Shown piece after piece: positions 51,406-63,156 of a stretch of DNA of 64,000 nucleotides. Within the stretch, counting starts at the first letter, position 1. Each line of letters opens with the position of its first letter. The stretch is taken from assembly GCA_964059195.1 (NCBI GenBank), contig CAXKWD010000007.1:25865023-25929022 (forward strand). The letters are read 5' to 3'. The position numbers and the translations under genes are program-made. Source of the DNA: Ectobius pallidus. Lineage: Eukaryota > Arthropoda > Insecta > Blattodea > Ectobiidae. The notes beneath the pieces were generated by a model, which saw nothing but the letters and a program-made list of their open reading frames with translations, was not told where the DNA came from and searched no databases.

Positions 51406-52871
51406 GATCCACCCCTGTATTTTGATAAAAACAAGGTTAAACTTTATTGAACAAAATGAAAAACCTTTCATATATATATATATATATATATACCGTATAT
51501 AATTAGATATACTACAATAAGTGGAGAATGCATTATTACGACTGTTGTTAACTTTCAGAGTTTTATTTGACCCTTTATTAATTGCAGTTAATTTTTATAA
51601 TGAATTTTTTAAATGATGTTAACAATGAAAAGGGGCCATTTGTCGAAAAAATTTCCATCAGTGTTTGAGACAAAAGAAATGGGACCAAATGTCAGTGAAC
51701 AATTTATTCGCTGCAGACAGCGTTCTAACTTCACATGATTTTCTGTAATGCTGCTAGAATGCAGGCTATTCCTTTTGTTAGAAAAAAGAACCATTTGTTG
51801 GCTCCCATGTTATTTCTCCATAAATCATGATACACCATCAGAAAAATTGATTTTTAACAATACTAAGGACTGATTTTGGTCTTTTAAACATGCGTTTAAT
51901 GTAAAAGAGAAATGTTTTAATAAAAATACACCAAAAACAAAAAATAACCAACCAGGTTTTTAGCCTCTCTTGTAAAATTTTGTTTTCCGACAAATGGTCT
52001 TTGTTCGTTTTCCACATCATATATTATATTTTTCAGAAAACATTCTTTAACCTGGAAAAAAGTAAAAATTTTTATCAGCAGTTGTGAATCCTTTTACATG
52101 TGAGTTATCGTGCCAGGTAAGGAGGGAAAGTCTGAAAGTGGACTCTTGTCAGATGCCCTTCACCTATTGTCTCTAAAAGTATCAACTTTTACTCTAGAAT
52201 TTGTTTGTTTTCCCCATATCAATGTTGTAAGTTATTTTGAACACTTTTCTCAGTAAATGCTAAATAATACAAAGCAAATTATTTTTTATATTGTTCAGTA
52301 CCGATAATGAATGCTTTACTGAATATTTTTGTAACTTTCAAGAACTCATTTTTCAGTTGATTACATTAGGAACATGTCACCCATACTGTAGTTGTAAACT
52401 TGAACTAATTTTGCCATAAGTCCACAATATTGTGTCTAACTTAAGAATATTGTTATTAGAAAATTTGCTGAAATTGTCTCTTTGATCATGCAACTTGTAA
52501 CAGCAACTTGTAACAACTTTTGCAATGATTTTCACTATTACATCTCATCTGAAGAAGAAATTTGACATGAGTTGGAAATCAAAAGCAGAATCTTCGTTTT
52601 AACATGCGGGTGCTGTACCACTGAATTAACTTCTAACGTATATAGTTCTCAAAGTTGGGGAGTAACACATTAAAAGTTTATAAATAGTAGACATGAAAAG
52701 TTACTAGTGACAGTTACTTTTCAAACATAACAATTGATAATGACATTATTGTTTACATAAAGTAACTTTAAACCATAACCAGTAACAAAAATCTCATTAC
52801 TTTTTGTTGCATGTAATATATTTCATTGTGAGAAACTGAGGTAAGCCTTATTATTTTGTAGTGATGATAAA

Positions 52872-52935
<64 letters not shown>

Positions 52936-53700
52936 TTCATTTTTTAACCAATGAGTGCAATTCGTTTACTGTAACCTCTCAGTTTGCTGCGGCCAGTAAC
53001 TACTTAGTATATCCTCCAATTCCGCTATATGCTCACTCAGCTAGTTTTTGTTTGGGTAAGTTGTTTTTTCATCCTTGTCTTTCTTACATGTCTGGTATGA
53101 TGCCTGGGAAATGTCCGAATTATAAGTACAATTAATGCATTTATTTCTTATCTATTAGAATTATTTAGGTTACATTTATAGCATTATGATTTGAAAATTG
53201 TACCTGCATCAATGAATGGTATACTGTGGTCACGTCATTCAAGAATAACATCCAATCTCTGATGTTACAATCATTTTAGTTTCTTTTGGACATGGAAGAA
53301 GATAAAAACATGTCATCATATAGAAAAATTATTTGTTTCTTTGCAAACTGTCCACTAGTGGGAAAAACAAACACAAATTTAAAAAATGTATAGGTAAGAG
53401 TTTTACTGAAATACATTTAATCATTTTGAGAGCATGGTAAATGTAGGCTTTGAGTCACTTTCAAAAAATTACTTTGGCAAATCGATACCAGCATTCAAAC
53501 AAGAACTGATGAGTTACTAGATCCGAGTAACCCAATAAGAGTGATGGAAGACAAGCGTTGCCCATGTAAAAATTACTCTGCAGCTTGATGCGGACACAAC
53601 CACAACCATCTATTAATATTATGATTTTTTCCAAGTAAATTAAATTTAAATAATCACAGAACATTTTTAATACAGATTTTTTAAATAGATATCATATACC
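51406..53700. other. AT-rich DNA with microsatellites, no gene
   Basis: An AT tract lies at 51470-51492 and an (ATT)n tract at 52875-52935. No other feature was supported. Confidence 0.45.
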
Positions 53701-53701
53701 T

Positions 53702-53870
53702 GTTTGGTTGACCTTGATCGTTGGGCAAGTTTTTGAAGGGTCACGGGTTTGAATCCCACCTGAGGCTGGATGTTGATTTAAATTTTTTTATGTGTTATCC
53801 TGTCATGTTTTCTATTAGTTGGCATTGAGGGTGTTTTTTCTGCATAGGTAGGCACCCATTATTTCCTTAC
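53702..53870 (+). mobile_element. tRNA-derived SINE
   Basis: GGTTTGAATCC at 53746-53756 matches the polymerase III B box, and the preceding 45 bp (GGTTGACCTTGATCGTTGGG...) has the spacing of a tRNA-like head, although the A box is weak. Body sequence follows to about 53870. Confidence 0.45.
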
Positions 53871-54755
53871 AGATGAATTACAATTAAATTCTTTTAAAAG
53901 TAACTCTACTGATAGCTGTAACTGATATATGTAGTTGCTTTTGATTTGCAACAACTATAACTGTAACTCTGTTACTTTTAAAAAGTAACTTCTTGATAGT
54001 TTCCAAGATTTTCAGTTACATATCATTCAGTTTTAAATTATAATCTAAGTTTGTCTCAAGCCACAAATTCTCTGCCATAGATTTTTATCCACAAGCAATC
54101 CAAGCTTTTCCACAGATTTCATACCTACTGTTCAGCAATGGACATATCAATCTCATCTGTACATTCATTTGCAAGCATGGAATAATTTAAACCAAATTTC
54201 CTCAAAATGTGTTGAGTAAGATCTATTAGGAAAGACTTGGAATAATCGGTTGTGCATTTTTTTGCTTATCTACTGAAAGGATTAGTCAAGAGAAACAGTT
54301 CTATATTTGGAGATGTTTACATTTTTTTATTTCTAATTTTCCTCTTTATTGATAACATTTTCTATAATTGTGGGAGTTTGGTGTAAACACTAAACTTATA
54401 ATTTGTCTTATTAGTTCGTATTAAGAAAAATATAGCTTTATTAATCTCTTCTTTCTATCATATGTACAATTATCAGCAAGTTTTCTATAAGTGAGAAATC
54501 TACATTCCACTGTCCTCAATTTGTGGATGAGCCTAAACATTGTGTACTGCAGTAATACAGCTGCAAAATATTTTGTGTCAAGTATTATCAAGTGTAACAC
54601 CATGGCATTGAAATACTAACTTCTGAGCATAGTTGTACAAGAAGTGCACTGAATGTATTATTTTAACTGTATACCTGGTACTACATATCTGACTTCAATT
54701 ACTCTATTAATATCAAAATGATAACAGTTGCTCTCTTGTGATGAAAGAATTCTCG
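53871..54755. other. AT-rich DNA, nothing recognised
   Basis: No supported feature. Confidence 0.4.
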
Positions 54756-55001
54756 GGTGCATGCATAAAGAGAGGTAACTCCGAAATTGTGGAAAATGAG
54801 ATATCTAGCATTGAGTATTGATGGGTTTATTCTCTATCGTTGTGTATAGAGAGAGATTTCATATTTTGGTAGTCATGGAGTGGTATTGTAGTGTTTATGG
54901 GATAACTATCATTTTTCTCAATTCATGGTGTGTAAAGAAGTATAAGTCCATTCACAATTGAGGTATCTCTCTTCACACTGTTTTTGTTGTGGAGTTACTA
55001 A

Positions 55002-55107
55002 AATCATTACTTACCTCATTATGCACTAAAGTTTTATGAGGTACCTCTCTTTCCACTACCATGTTTATTTCATAAAACTTTAGTGCATAATAAGGTAAGT
55101 AATGATT
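55002..55107. repeat. Perfect-type hairpin, 37-bp arms
   Basis: Positions 55002-55038 and 55071-55107 are inverse complements with one mismatch (AATCATTACTTACCT ... AAAGTTTTATG). The 32-nt loop contains GGTACCTCTCTTTCC. Related AGAGAGGTAACTCC and GAGGTATCTCTCTTC motifs occur at about 54770 and 54960. It may be a small MITE or a small-RNA hairpin. Confidence 0.7.
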
Positions 55108-55454
55108 AAAATAACACCCTTCATTTAATTTTAACCATTAACAAAGATAAACACATTGGAAAAACGTTATCTGCAATTTCACAAATATTATAATTTATAC
55201 TGAAAGTAGATATTTTATTTTCAATGTGCTATCTTAATGTATTCAGACAAAGATTACAATTCATTTATCACAAAATTAAGTTTTTGGAGTTGCCTCACTT
55301 TACACGTGCTTTTATTGCTATAGTTTATTTTGAATCAATGGTTGTAAAAGCGTAATAATTGTCATCTTGAGAATGCTCCATTTACAAGCATGGTTAACCT
55401 CCTTTAGTTAATAGAGAGTATAATTCCTTAGCCATCGTACTTGTTTGAACGTAC

Positions 55455-55640
55455 CTTTCTATAAATCATTCTGCCAGTGCAATATCATATTTCTGCATTT
55501 GAGAAAGCAGTTGTATGTCTTTCATAGGAACAACAGCTCTGCTTTCTGGTGGGTGTTTAACTAACTTCTTGATCAGATCGTCTTCAGCGGGTATATCAAA
55601 ATTAATCAGCTGGTCCCTGTTTTTGTGGATATAAATTTTC
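55455..55640 (-). pseudogene. Unrecognised coding-like fragment
   Basis: The minus strand has a CAGTTTAG acceptor-like sequence followed by a frame reading EKIYIHKNRDQLINFDIPAE, then DDLIKKLVKHPPESRAVVPM and KDIQLLSQMQKYDIALAE and a TGA. The amino-acid composition and sharp start look like a real exon or transposon-derived exon. No family was recognised. It lies 35-50 bp from a hammerhead-like segment on the other strand. Confidence 0.35.
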
Positions 55641-55674
55641 TCCTAAACTGTGAGCTACCTCACATGGAGTATAG

Positions 55675-55711
55675 TTGAGGATGTGTCATGATGTTGGCTC
55701 GAAACATGTTC
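55675..55711 (+). ncRNA. Weak hammerhead-like segment
   Basis: TTGAGGA (55675-55681) stands in place of CTGANGA; a mismatched stem II (GTGTCA/TTGGCTC-type) precedes GAAACATGTT (55701-55710), in which ACATGT is palindromic. Stem I is not convincing. Probably a degraded Penelope-like end. Confidence 0.25.
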
Positions 55712-57110
55712 AGGTTAGTTTGAATTAAGTGAAGTTATGTACGTTAAATCACCATCTCAGGTATTAATATAAAATTGTAACAGTTACATTTTAGTAATCG
55801 TTAGTAGTAGTAGTAGTCCTCATTACTGTTTTTGCTATTGATGTGTTTTTTGTATGTTCATTAATAGTTTGGGTAACATCCCAGCAGGTTTACCAATGAA
55901 TAGCCCAATGGTTTATGGTCTTGGGCCAAAAACAAGGAATCTTTAAGTACTGCCATTTTGTAAAGTAATTTTCTTTTTGTACCATACTTTTTCCATCACT
56001 GTACAAGAGACTAAAAAAAAACTTCTTAATTTAAGATAACTGAAATTCACATTAACTGAAACTTTTGAGAAAAAATACATTCCTGCTAGTACCAGATTTT
56101 TATTTGTAGTGAGTTCATGTTAGTGAGGTTTTACTGTATTTGACTGTAAAGCTGTAGTAGACATAACATTTAAAAGACATTTTGAAACCTTCAATCAAAC
56201 ACCATATTTAATCAATATTCAGAAGTTGAAGCACATCTTGTGAAGATAAATAAATAATAAATGCATGTAAAAATTCAAACAAAGTAAGAAACATAAAATG
56301 TGCAAGAGGCAACAGTACGAACATGAGTTAACTAAGAAGTTACATATTCTTAATATATAAAACCTTAATGTGTGCGAAATTACTTGAACATTCTTTTTAC
56401 TTCTTTGCCAACTTAATATTCCCTATGTGGAATTTAGTAATAACGTAGATGACAGCTATTATGAATTTAAATATGGTAGCTATGTACATAAGGATGTAAT
56501 AAATGGAGCATTCTTAATATACTGTATTACTTGTTAGAGTTTTAATAAAAATATAGGCATAAGTTATACTTATACAGTAAACTAGAACAAATATTGTAAA
56601 CTTGCTTCTGTAAACTTTAAACACTAGAGCCAAAAACTAAAGAAATCTGTGTTCATATTGAACATTCTGAAGTGGTATACTTGCAAGCATTGTAAAGTGA
56701 TCATTTTGTGGAATTATAGGTAGTGCTTAAGTTAGAAACTTTTTCTAAGGGAAACTTATAAATTTATGTGCAGGTATTTATTTATTTATTTTTCATTTTA
56801 TGATACCAGACATTATAGTCAAATTACCTTTTTAAGTGAATCACATAGAAATTTCATTACAGTAAAAAAAAAGTATTGCCAAAATATACGCTGATTTCAT
56901 ATGTATTTTTTTCCTCCCTGCGTTTATTGCGGAGCGATGAAGGTAGATTTTTACTTTGCCAGGGTGCTGTTCTGGCCCAACTTCAGCACTGATTACGGGA
57001 GTTGCATTGATTTGTTTGCCAAACTGAAAGCTCCTTTGACATCTGAAATGTAATTCTGTAAAGTTTAATGACTTCAGGAATTAATTTATCATTAGGGGGA
57101 ACAGATATAT
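55712..57110. other. AT-rich DNA, nothing firm
   Basis: A GTGAGGTTTTACTG sequence near 56135 resembles a pogo end, but no partner was found. No gene was supported. Confidence 0.35.
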
Positions 57111-57111
57111 A

Positions 57112-57985
57112 ATATATCTATATATATATAAAAATGGCTTTGTACTGACTGACAGACTTAATGACAGAGAATCAACGCAGAGCCTAACTATAATAGGCCT
57201 AGGTAGAGACTTGGAATTTTGACACTACCTTCATTTCATAATGTAAGTGCTCACTAAGAAAGGATTTTGCAAAATTTTGATTTTAAATGCTACAAATCAA
57301 ATGTTTTGAGAATACTTAATACCTTTTTATACAGAATTATCAAATCCAAATCACAGTTCATATGATTATCAAATCATATTGTTGCCATTGGTCTCAGGTG
57401 GGTTTGGAACTAAATGAAACGGGACTTTGACAAATTAGAGAAGCTATCAATATAATTCATGTTATAAATAAATATTAAAGAATGAAATCCACGAAAATAA
57501 TGCAGTTACATAAATTTCTCTACCCTGGACATGGAGAAAACAGTACAAGGTATAGTAATATGTATATTATTATATCGCAGGTTTTTGGGGAGAGAAGTAT
57601 GAAAGTGATATTGCATTTCTGTTTAATTTCATCCCCAAAACGGTTTTATGGTAACATGAGAGTGAGAAATAAATATTCCGCAAAGACAATACAATTTTAC
57701 GTTACCGGAATTTCTGTTTCTTCTTATTTGAACCCTTACCAGGCTTGGTGTGTACAAGCGGTGGGGTGCAAAATTCTACATCCTCCATGAGCCATGATTC
57801 TCTGTATCAAGCGTTTTCTGAGGGAATAGTTTGAGTGTGATAAGTCGTTCTTCCTATTTCAAATTATAAATACCTAAATAAGGTCCTAGAATTTAAAAAT
57901 CTGAAATCCTTCATAAGTTAATTTCCAATTACAAAATAAAGTACCTGGGTGACGCCGGGCCTTTTAGGCTAGTAAAATGTATATT
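57112..57985 (+). repeat. Possible interspersed repeat (CTGGGTGACGCCGGGCC end)
   Basis: The segment runs from an AT-rich tract followed by GGCTTTGTACTGACTGACAG to CTGGGTGACGCCGGGCCTTT near 57950. Both edges differ in composition from the flanks and look like the ends of a dispersed repeat. No second copy is in the window, so this is a resemblance-based call. Confidence 0.3.
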
Positions 57986-60789
57986 CCAGCCATTTCATAA
58001 AATAATGGAATTTTTCCCTCAAAAAGAGAAGTTATAAAATTATTGCAATTGGGTGGTCAAAAATAAGTTTAAAACCTCACATTCTCTGAATGTTAAGGAC
58101 TTAGGTGTATCTGAAGTGGTTTCATGTGTAAAATCTGTCGATTTACTTATTTATTGCATTGAGTTACTTTTTTTGCCATTTTTAGCATGATTTTAACACT
58201 CTTTAATACCAAGTAGTCAAGAGTAATCAGCTATGTCCATTTGCATTTGAGAAAATATACATCTTAAGGTACAATTTGGTATAAGATTAACTTCAAAAAA
58301 TATGTGTGGTTAATTACTATGTAAAATAACAAACAAGGGGATTTTTGTCCCACCCGTAACCGTGATAGTTTTGTTAAATTATTATTAATGAGTTAAATAA
58401 ATGTTTTGACAACCTGGAAACAGTTTATAATTTGTATTCAATCTCTCATACCTTCATTAATAACAACATTAAGACCCTAACAGTAATAGCAGAATAGAAA
58501 ATGAGGTTTTGTTTTGCATCATTAAAATCAGTGTCCAAATTATGTCCCACCCGTAACTGATTTTGAAAAACAAATTTAAAATATTCAGAATAAATTTTAA
58601 ATAATGCTTTGCATGTAGTGTGAAGGAGAAGGTATTGTAAATTTTACAGAATGTGAAGAACCAATTCTAGTTTATTATTTATGATATGTAATAAACAAAA
58701 ATAGCTTCTATAATTTGTCAGAATGTCCCACCCGTATTTATGAAATGGCTGATTCACTAAAATTAAAATGTTCCTGGTATTTAAAAAACAATTATTTTAT
58801 AATATAATATAACGTAGTTAAGTAATTGAGTAATTATTTATCAACAAAATGATGTTCTTTACTGTTGATATTAATTTCTGATTTGTTAAAAAGACGAGAT
58901 TAGGCTAAAAAGAAAGCAAATATTTAAAAATATAAAGTGGGCATAAATCTGGAGGCTTAATGCCAGACACTTTCAATATTGAACCAATTGTCCTCCATCC
59001 AGCATTACATTTGCTGAGATAACTATCACTTTCTAAGATTGTTTGGAAAGAATATATGGAACAGATTTCCTTCCTCTCATTTTGTGCTCTGCAGACACTG
59101 CAGGGGTTTGAAAGATAATTTTTCTTTTTTCTTTGCAAACTTTATTTCATATCCTCTGCTTTTCCAGACCAGCAAGAAATGTTTGTAGGACAATTTGGTG
59201 TCAGAATTAGGAAATTTATAGACCTTAAATGAATACATGGAATAGGGAACAATTTAACAACCATAATACTACTTTTTTTGGGGGTCTTCTAAGAATGATT
59301 TTCACAGTCAGCACCCTTTCATATGTTTAAGTTCACCATTACTTGCAACATCTGAAAATATATTGTTTCAACATCATGCAAGGGATGGATCAGATAAACA
59401 TGCTTCTAGATTTTCTAATTTTAAAAAAGTCAGTTGAGAAGTGTCCTGTTTACAGCTTCAGAAAATATGGTCACATTATTTTAACAGAAAATGCATTATC
59501 TTAATAATAATATTTTCGCACTCACCAGACTTGACAGTAGTTCTTGATTGAACAGTATCTCTCAAAACAACAGATTGGTCATGAAGCAGCTGGGAAAACT
59601 CATTATCGCAAAAATATTGGACAGTATCTGGTAAGCTAATGAAAAGGTCTTGCAGATTGACAAGCCCTATACACCTTCAAATTGTTATAGATTTTGTTTC
59701 ATGCAAGTAGCAGTAAATTTGTTGGGACTACTTCTAATCTTCTGTAAATCATTTTGCTATTTGCTTTTGCTAGAAGATTTGAGAACTTATGGTACTTTTC
59801 TCTGCCTAGGCCCATTATCACTTTCATTAGCGCTATCACAGTTAAAAATATATAATTATCGGGCAAAAACAGTTAATTGAAAATCTTGCCATCCCACAAG
59901 AGCGAACATCTCTCCTTCCAAGCCACCACACACACACTGACCGGTCAAGCAAAAGGGTAATAAGTTTTTGTTTTAAACTTTTCCACAAAAGGAATGGTAT
60001 TTATGCCAAATGCATTTTTTAATGTTCGTTTATGTATAAAAGTTACTAGAAGTGTTCAGATCTTTACTACGTTATAGAAAAGTGAAGTGTGTACAAAAAT
60101 GAAAATTTAGGGTTCCAGTCAGCCAGTACTAGTGGAGGAAAGACTGAGAACAATGTGTGAAAAAATAAAAAGGTTAAAAAAGTTTCTTTAAAAAATTAAA
60201 AAGGTGAAATGCCATTTTATGCCACCTACAATAAGTTCTGAATGAATCAGTGTCAAAAGAACAAGATAAAAGTGTGGTCTCAGCCTTGGACTGATTTGTA
60301 TTTGGCTACTTTGTAAAAACCTGATAAGGAAAGCTGCTAAGGTATTGAAAATTACGGGTGCTACTTATATAGATATAAAGGTATGAAAGTTAAAGAAAAG
60401 AGTGGTTCGTATATGATCACTTTGTACAATTGTTAAGTACCACTTCTGTAAAAACAGACTGTAATGAAAAAAGTATTACTTTTAAGTATACATACTTCTA
60501 TTTATATGGAATGGCCTTCATATAAATTTCCTATTCTTGCTATTGACAACGCCTTGTATGAAGGTACCAAAGATAAATAAATGTGAAATGTATTTTTGTG
60601 GGAAACTCTTTCTTGTATGTTGTAAAAAATACTGTATAGTCAGAGCATATATTATGAATGTTATAAATTGATGTATTACAAAATCTATACATATATAAAC
60701 ATTACATCTGGAACACAGAAACGATGTTTAAGTATAGTGGTTTTCAAAATCTGAGGTCACATACCCCAGTCCTTAACATTATCATTTTC
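57986..60789. other. AT-rich DNA with a GTCCCACCCGTAA motif series
   Basis: No gene was found. The exact motif GTCCCACCCGTAAC occurs at 58347-58360 and 58544-58557, and GTCCCACCCGTA at 58725-58736, spaced 197 and 181 bp. The rest has no recognised structure. Confidence 0.45.
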
Positions 60790-61038
60790 ATAATATATTA
60801 CGTGGGATTTTTTACAGTGAAGTGGTACTATAAATAATGTAGTATATGGTCGGTTGTTTAAACTCAAACTTCACTTACTTGTTTCTTTTTAAGAATCATG
60901 ATTTCGATCAGCCTCCTGATCATCCTCAGTCGGATACAAGCTGAGGATGATCAGGAGGCTGATTGAAATCATGATTCTTAAAAAGAAACAAGTAAGTGAA
61001 GTTTGAGTTTAAACAACCGACCATATACTACATTATTT
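60790..61038 (+). mobile_element. Penelope-derived hairpin insertion (249 bp)
   Basis: The insertion is flanked by the exact 12-bp duplication ATTATCATTTTC (60778-60789 and 61039-61050). A ~40-bp left tail is followed by two almost perfect inverted arms of about 100 bp (about 60830-60929 and 60941-61038) with an 11-nt centre. The arms carry a hammerhead-like motif on each strand. Architecture and size match 47175-47421, although the sequence differs, so it comes from another Penelope-like family. Confidence 0.75.
60938..60979 (+). ncRNA. Hammerhead-ribozyme-like motif C
   Basis: The core CTGAGGA (60941-60947) plus one extra U is followed by the stem II GATCAG/CTGATT (60949-60954 with 60959-60964) and loop GAGG. 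GAAATCATGATT (60965-60976) gives GAAA, a palindromic stem III (ATCATGAT) and T as the cleavage-site base. AAG (60938-60940) pairs with CTT (60977-60979) as stem I. All conserved core bases are present. This is the best of the hammerhead-like motifs in the window. Confidence 0.6.
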
Positions 61039-61050
61039 ATTATCATTTTC

Positions 61051-63150
61051 CTTTGTACAGTGGAGTGTATAGTAGTTACCATATTAAAAACCCAGATCCT
61101 TGAATTTAAAAGGTAAAACATTTAATTAAGGTGAGGACTAGGGAGCACTAAAATTCTTGAAAATATTTATTTTCTTTAGCACTGAATGAAAAAAATATGT
61201 ATAAACATTTTTAATAGTTATTTAAGTTATGTATCAAGTATGCAAAATAACGCTTTAGCAGATGAATCTGGTATTGCTAGATGAGTCTGCTTAAGTTTTT
61301 GCATACATGGTACAAACAATAGTTTTTAGTAAAAGTTCTGTAATTTTACTATTAATGAGCTCAGTTTTTCACTTATTCTCAATGATTCTGCATAAAAAAA
61401 GCAAAGATAATGGCGATTGTATCAGTAGTGCATGTTTATAAACTTCGCTTGCTGTGGATTGTTTCTTTTCCTTTATAAAAAACTTAAGACTTCGTTAAGA
61501 TAATAATGTTGATTAATTAAATAAATATATTTACATCAATCAAAATTACACGTCATTTTTGTCATATTTTCTGCAACAATACTTATTATGCCTTGTTAAA
61601 AGAAGCAATCGCACAAGAGACTCGTCTGAAGTTGTTTCTTTCAAATAGCACTTGTGGTCTAAGGGACTATGCTATGGTGCAGCAATGCAAACTTCACACG
61701 TTCACACCTACCTTCAGTCATAAAAAATAATAAAAATCATCAACTTTATTTCTTAAATTCAAGATTTCTAAATGATAATGTTTACTATCCTTCTTAATAG
61801 ACAATGAACAATTAAACCCTTAACATGTGAAATGAACTTAACTGGGAAACACTGTAGAAACATCTAGGAGCCATAGTTGGAACTATGTCCACTAGGGGTT
61901 ACCACGACAACTTTACCGGCCTAGGCTGGTGCTACTTTATGGTGTGTTAGCAGTCCGAGAACCAGCTGCTTTAGAGAGCGTTTACTAAAAGCATTTTGTT
62001 TTTTATTAATTTTATACACATAAAGTTTAAATATTACTCACCAGTCATGATCAGACAATGCTGGGGGGAAATATATCGCTGTTGCAGTGGACAATGAAGA
62101 CTTTCTCCAAGTTTTCCATCACAAATCGACGTCTGTTGTCACAGAAAAATGCATGAAACCAGGAGAAGGAACTCATAACGTTTCTTCATAACCCACAGGG
62201 ACAATCAATTTTCTTATTGTTGATTCTTATGGTGTTTCAAATTTTGTGTATTTTGTAAGGAACTTCTTGAGCTCTGGATTTTTCAATTATATAAAAGAAT
62301 ATCACATGTAAGAAGTGTTTTGTGCAAATCTGTGTAATATTCAGAACTTTTCGGAAACTGGGTCTGTGAAGAAGAAACTGCTTCACCTAAAAGAATTTGT
62401 CTAGAGGCCAGACGTAAAGCAGCCATTGTGTTTACTACCGGCTAAATGTTGCATGACTTGAGATCACTGATCCGCATTTAGAGATTTCCCACATTTTTTG
62501 ACAGAATAGAATTTTTGCGCAACTTGTAAGAATCCCACTAAATTCAACAACATATTGCTGTAAATGAGATTGAACAGTGCATTCACTTTCAGTATTTTAT
62601 TAGCACAATTGGAATCACTTTCTGTGGTCTAAACAGTATCAACTATTAGTCATCAAAGCAACGCGAGAGACTGATAACAGACCAACATCTATTGATGTTT
62701 TATGTGTTGACAAAGGGAGTTGGTTTGTTGGTTGAATTCATTATGTGCTTTAATACTGTTTTATGGGGAATCACAACAGACTCTCCCCAACAGACTAGAA
62801 GGCACTTGCAGTTAAGGTCACATATGCAGTGATGCAGTAGTTCAGACATAAGGAGTCCAATACCAATACACATTAATAAGAAATATTCACATTGTGTCTT
62901 CATTAATATATGTCTTTGAAAACAGTTTTTGGACTGAATTTAAAAAAATCAGAATAGGAAAATTTAAAAATTTATGTATTAATGGCTAAATTATTAAAAA
63001 TATGTATTTACATAAACATTTACAGAAATATGCTTTTTTATTTGAATTAGAATTTCATATACAACTTCCAGGTTTTCATTCGGAATTCTAGTTTTAGTTG
63101 TAGTCTTCTGTCTATAAGCAGAAAAATTATTTATTTACATAAAAATCTGC
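61051..63150. other. AT-rich DNA, nothing recognised
   Basis: No coding, RNA or transposon feature could be supported in this stretch. Confidence 0.45.
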
Positions 63151-63156
63151 TCCCTA

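Noticed and set aside
52545..52590. CTGAAGA...GGAAATC as a further hammerhead
   Set aside because: No stem II pairing between CTGAAGA and GAAA could be drawn, and no Penelope-like context is near.
53461..54603. Minus-strand frames of 60-67 codons
   Set aside because: AT-rich chance frames without motif or initiation context.
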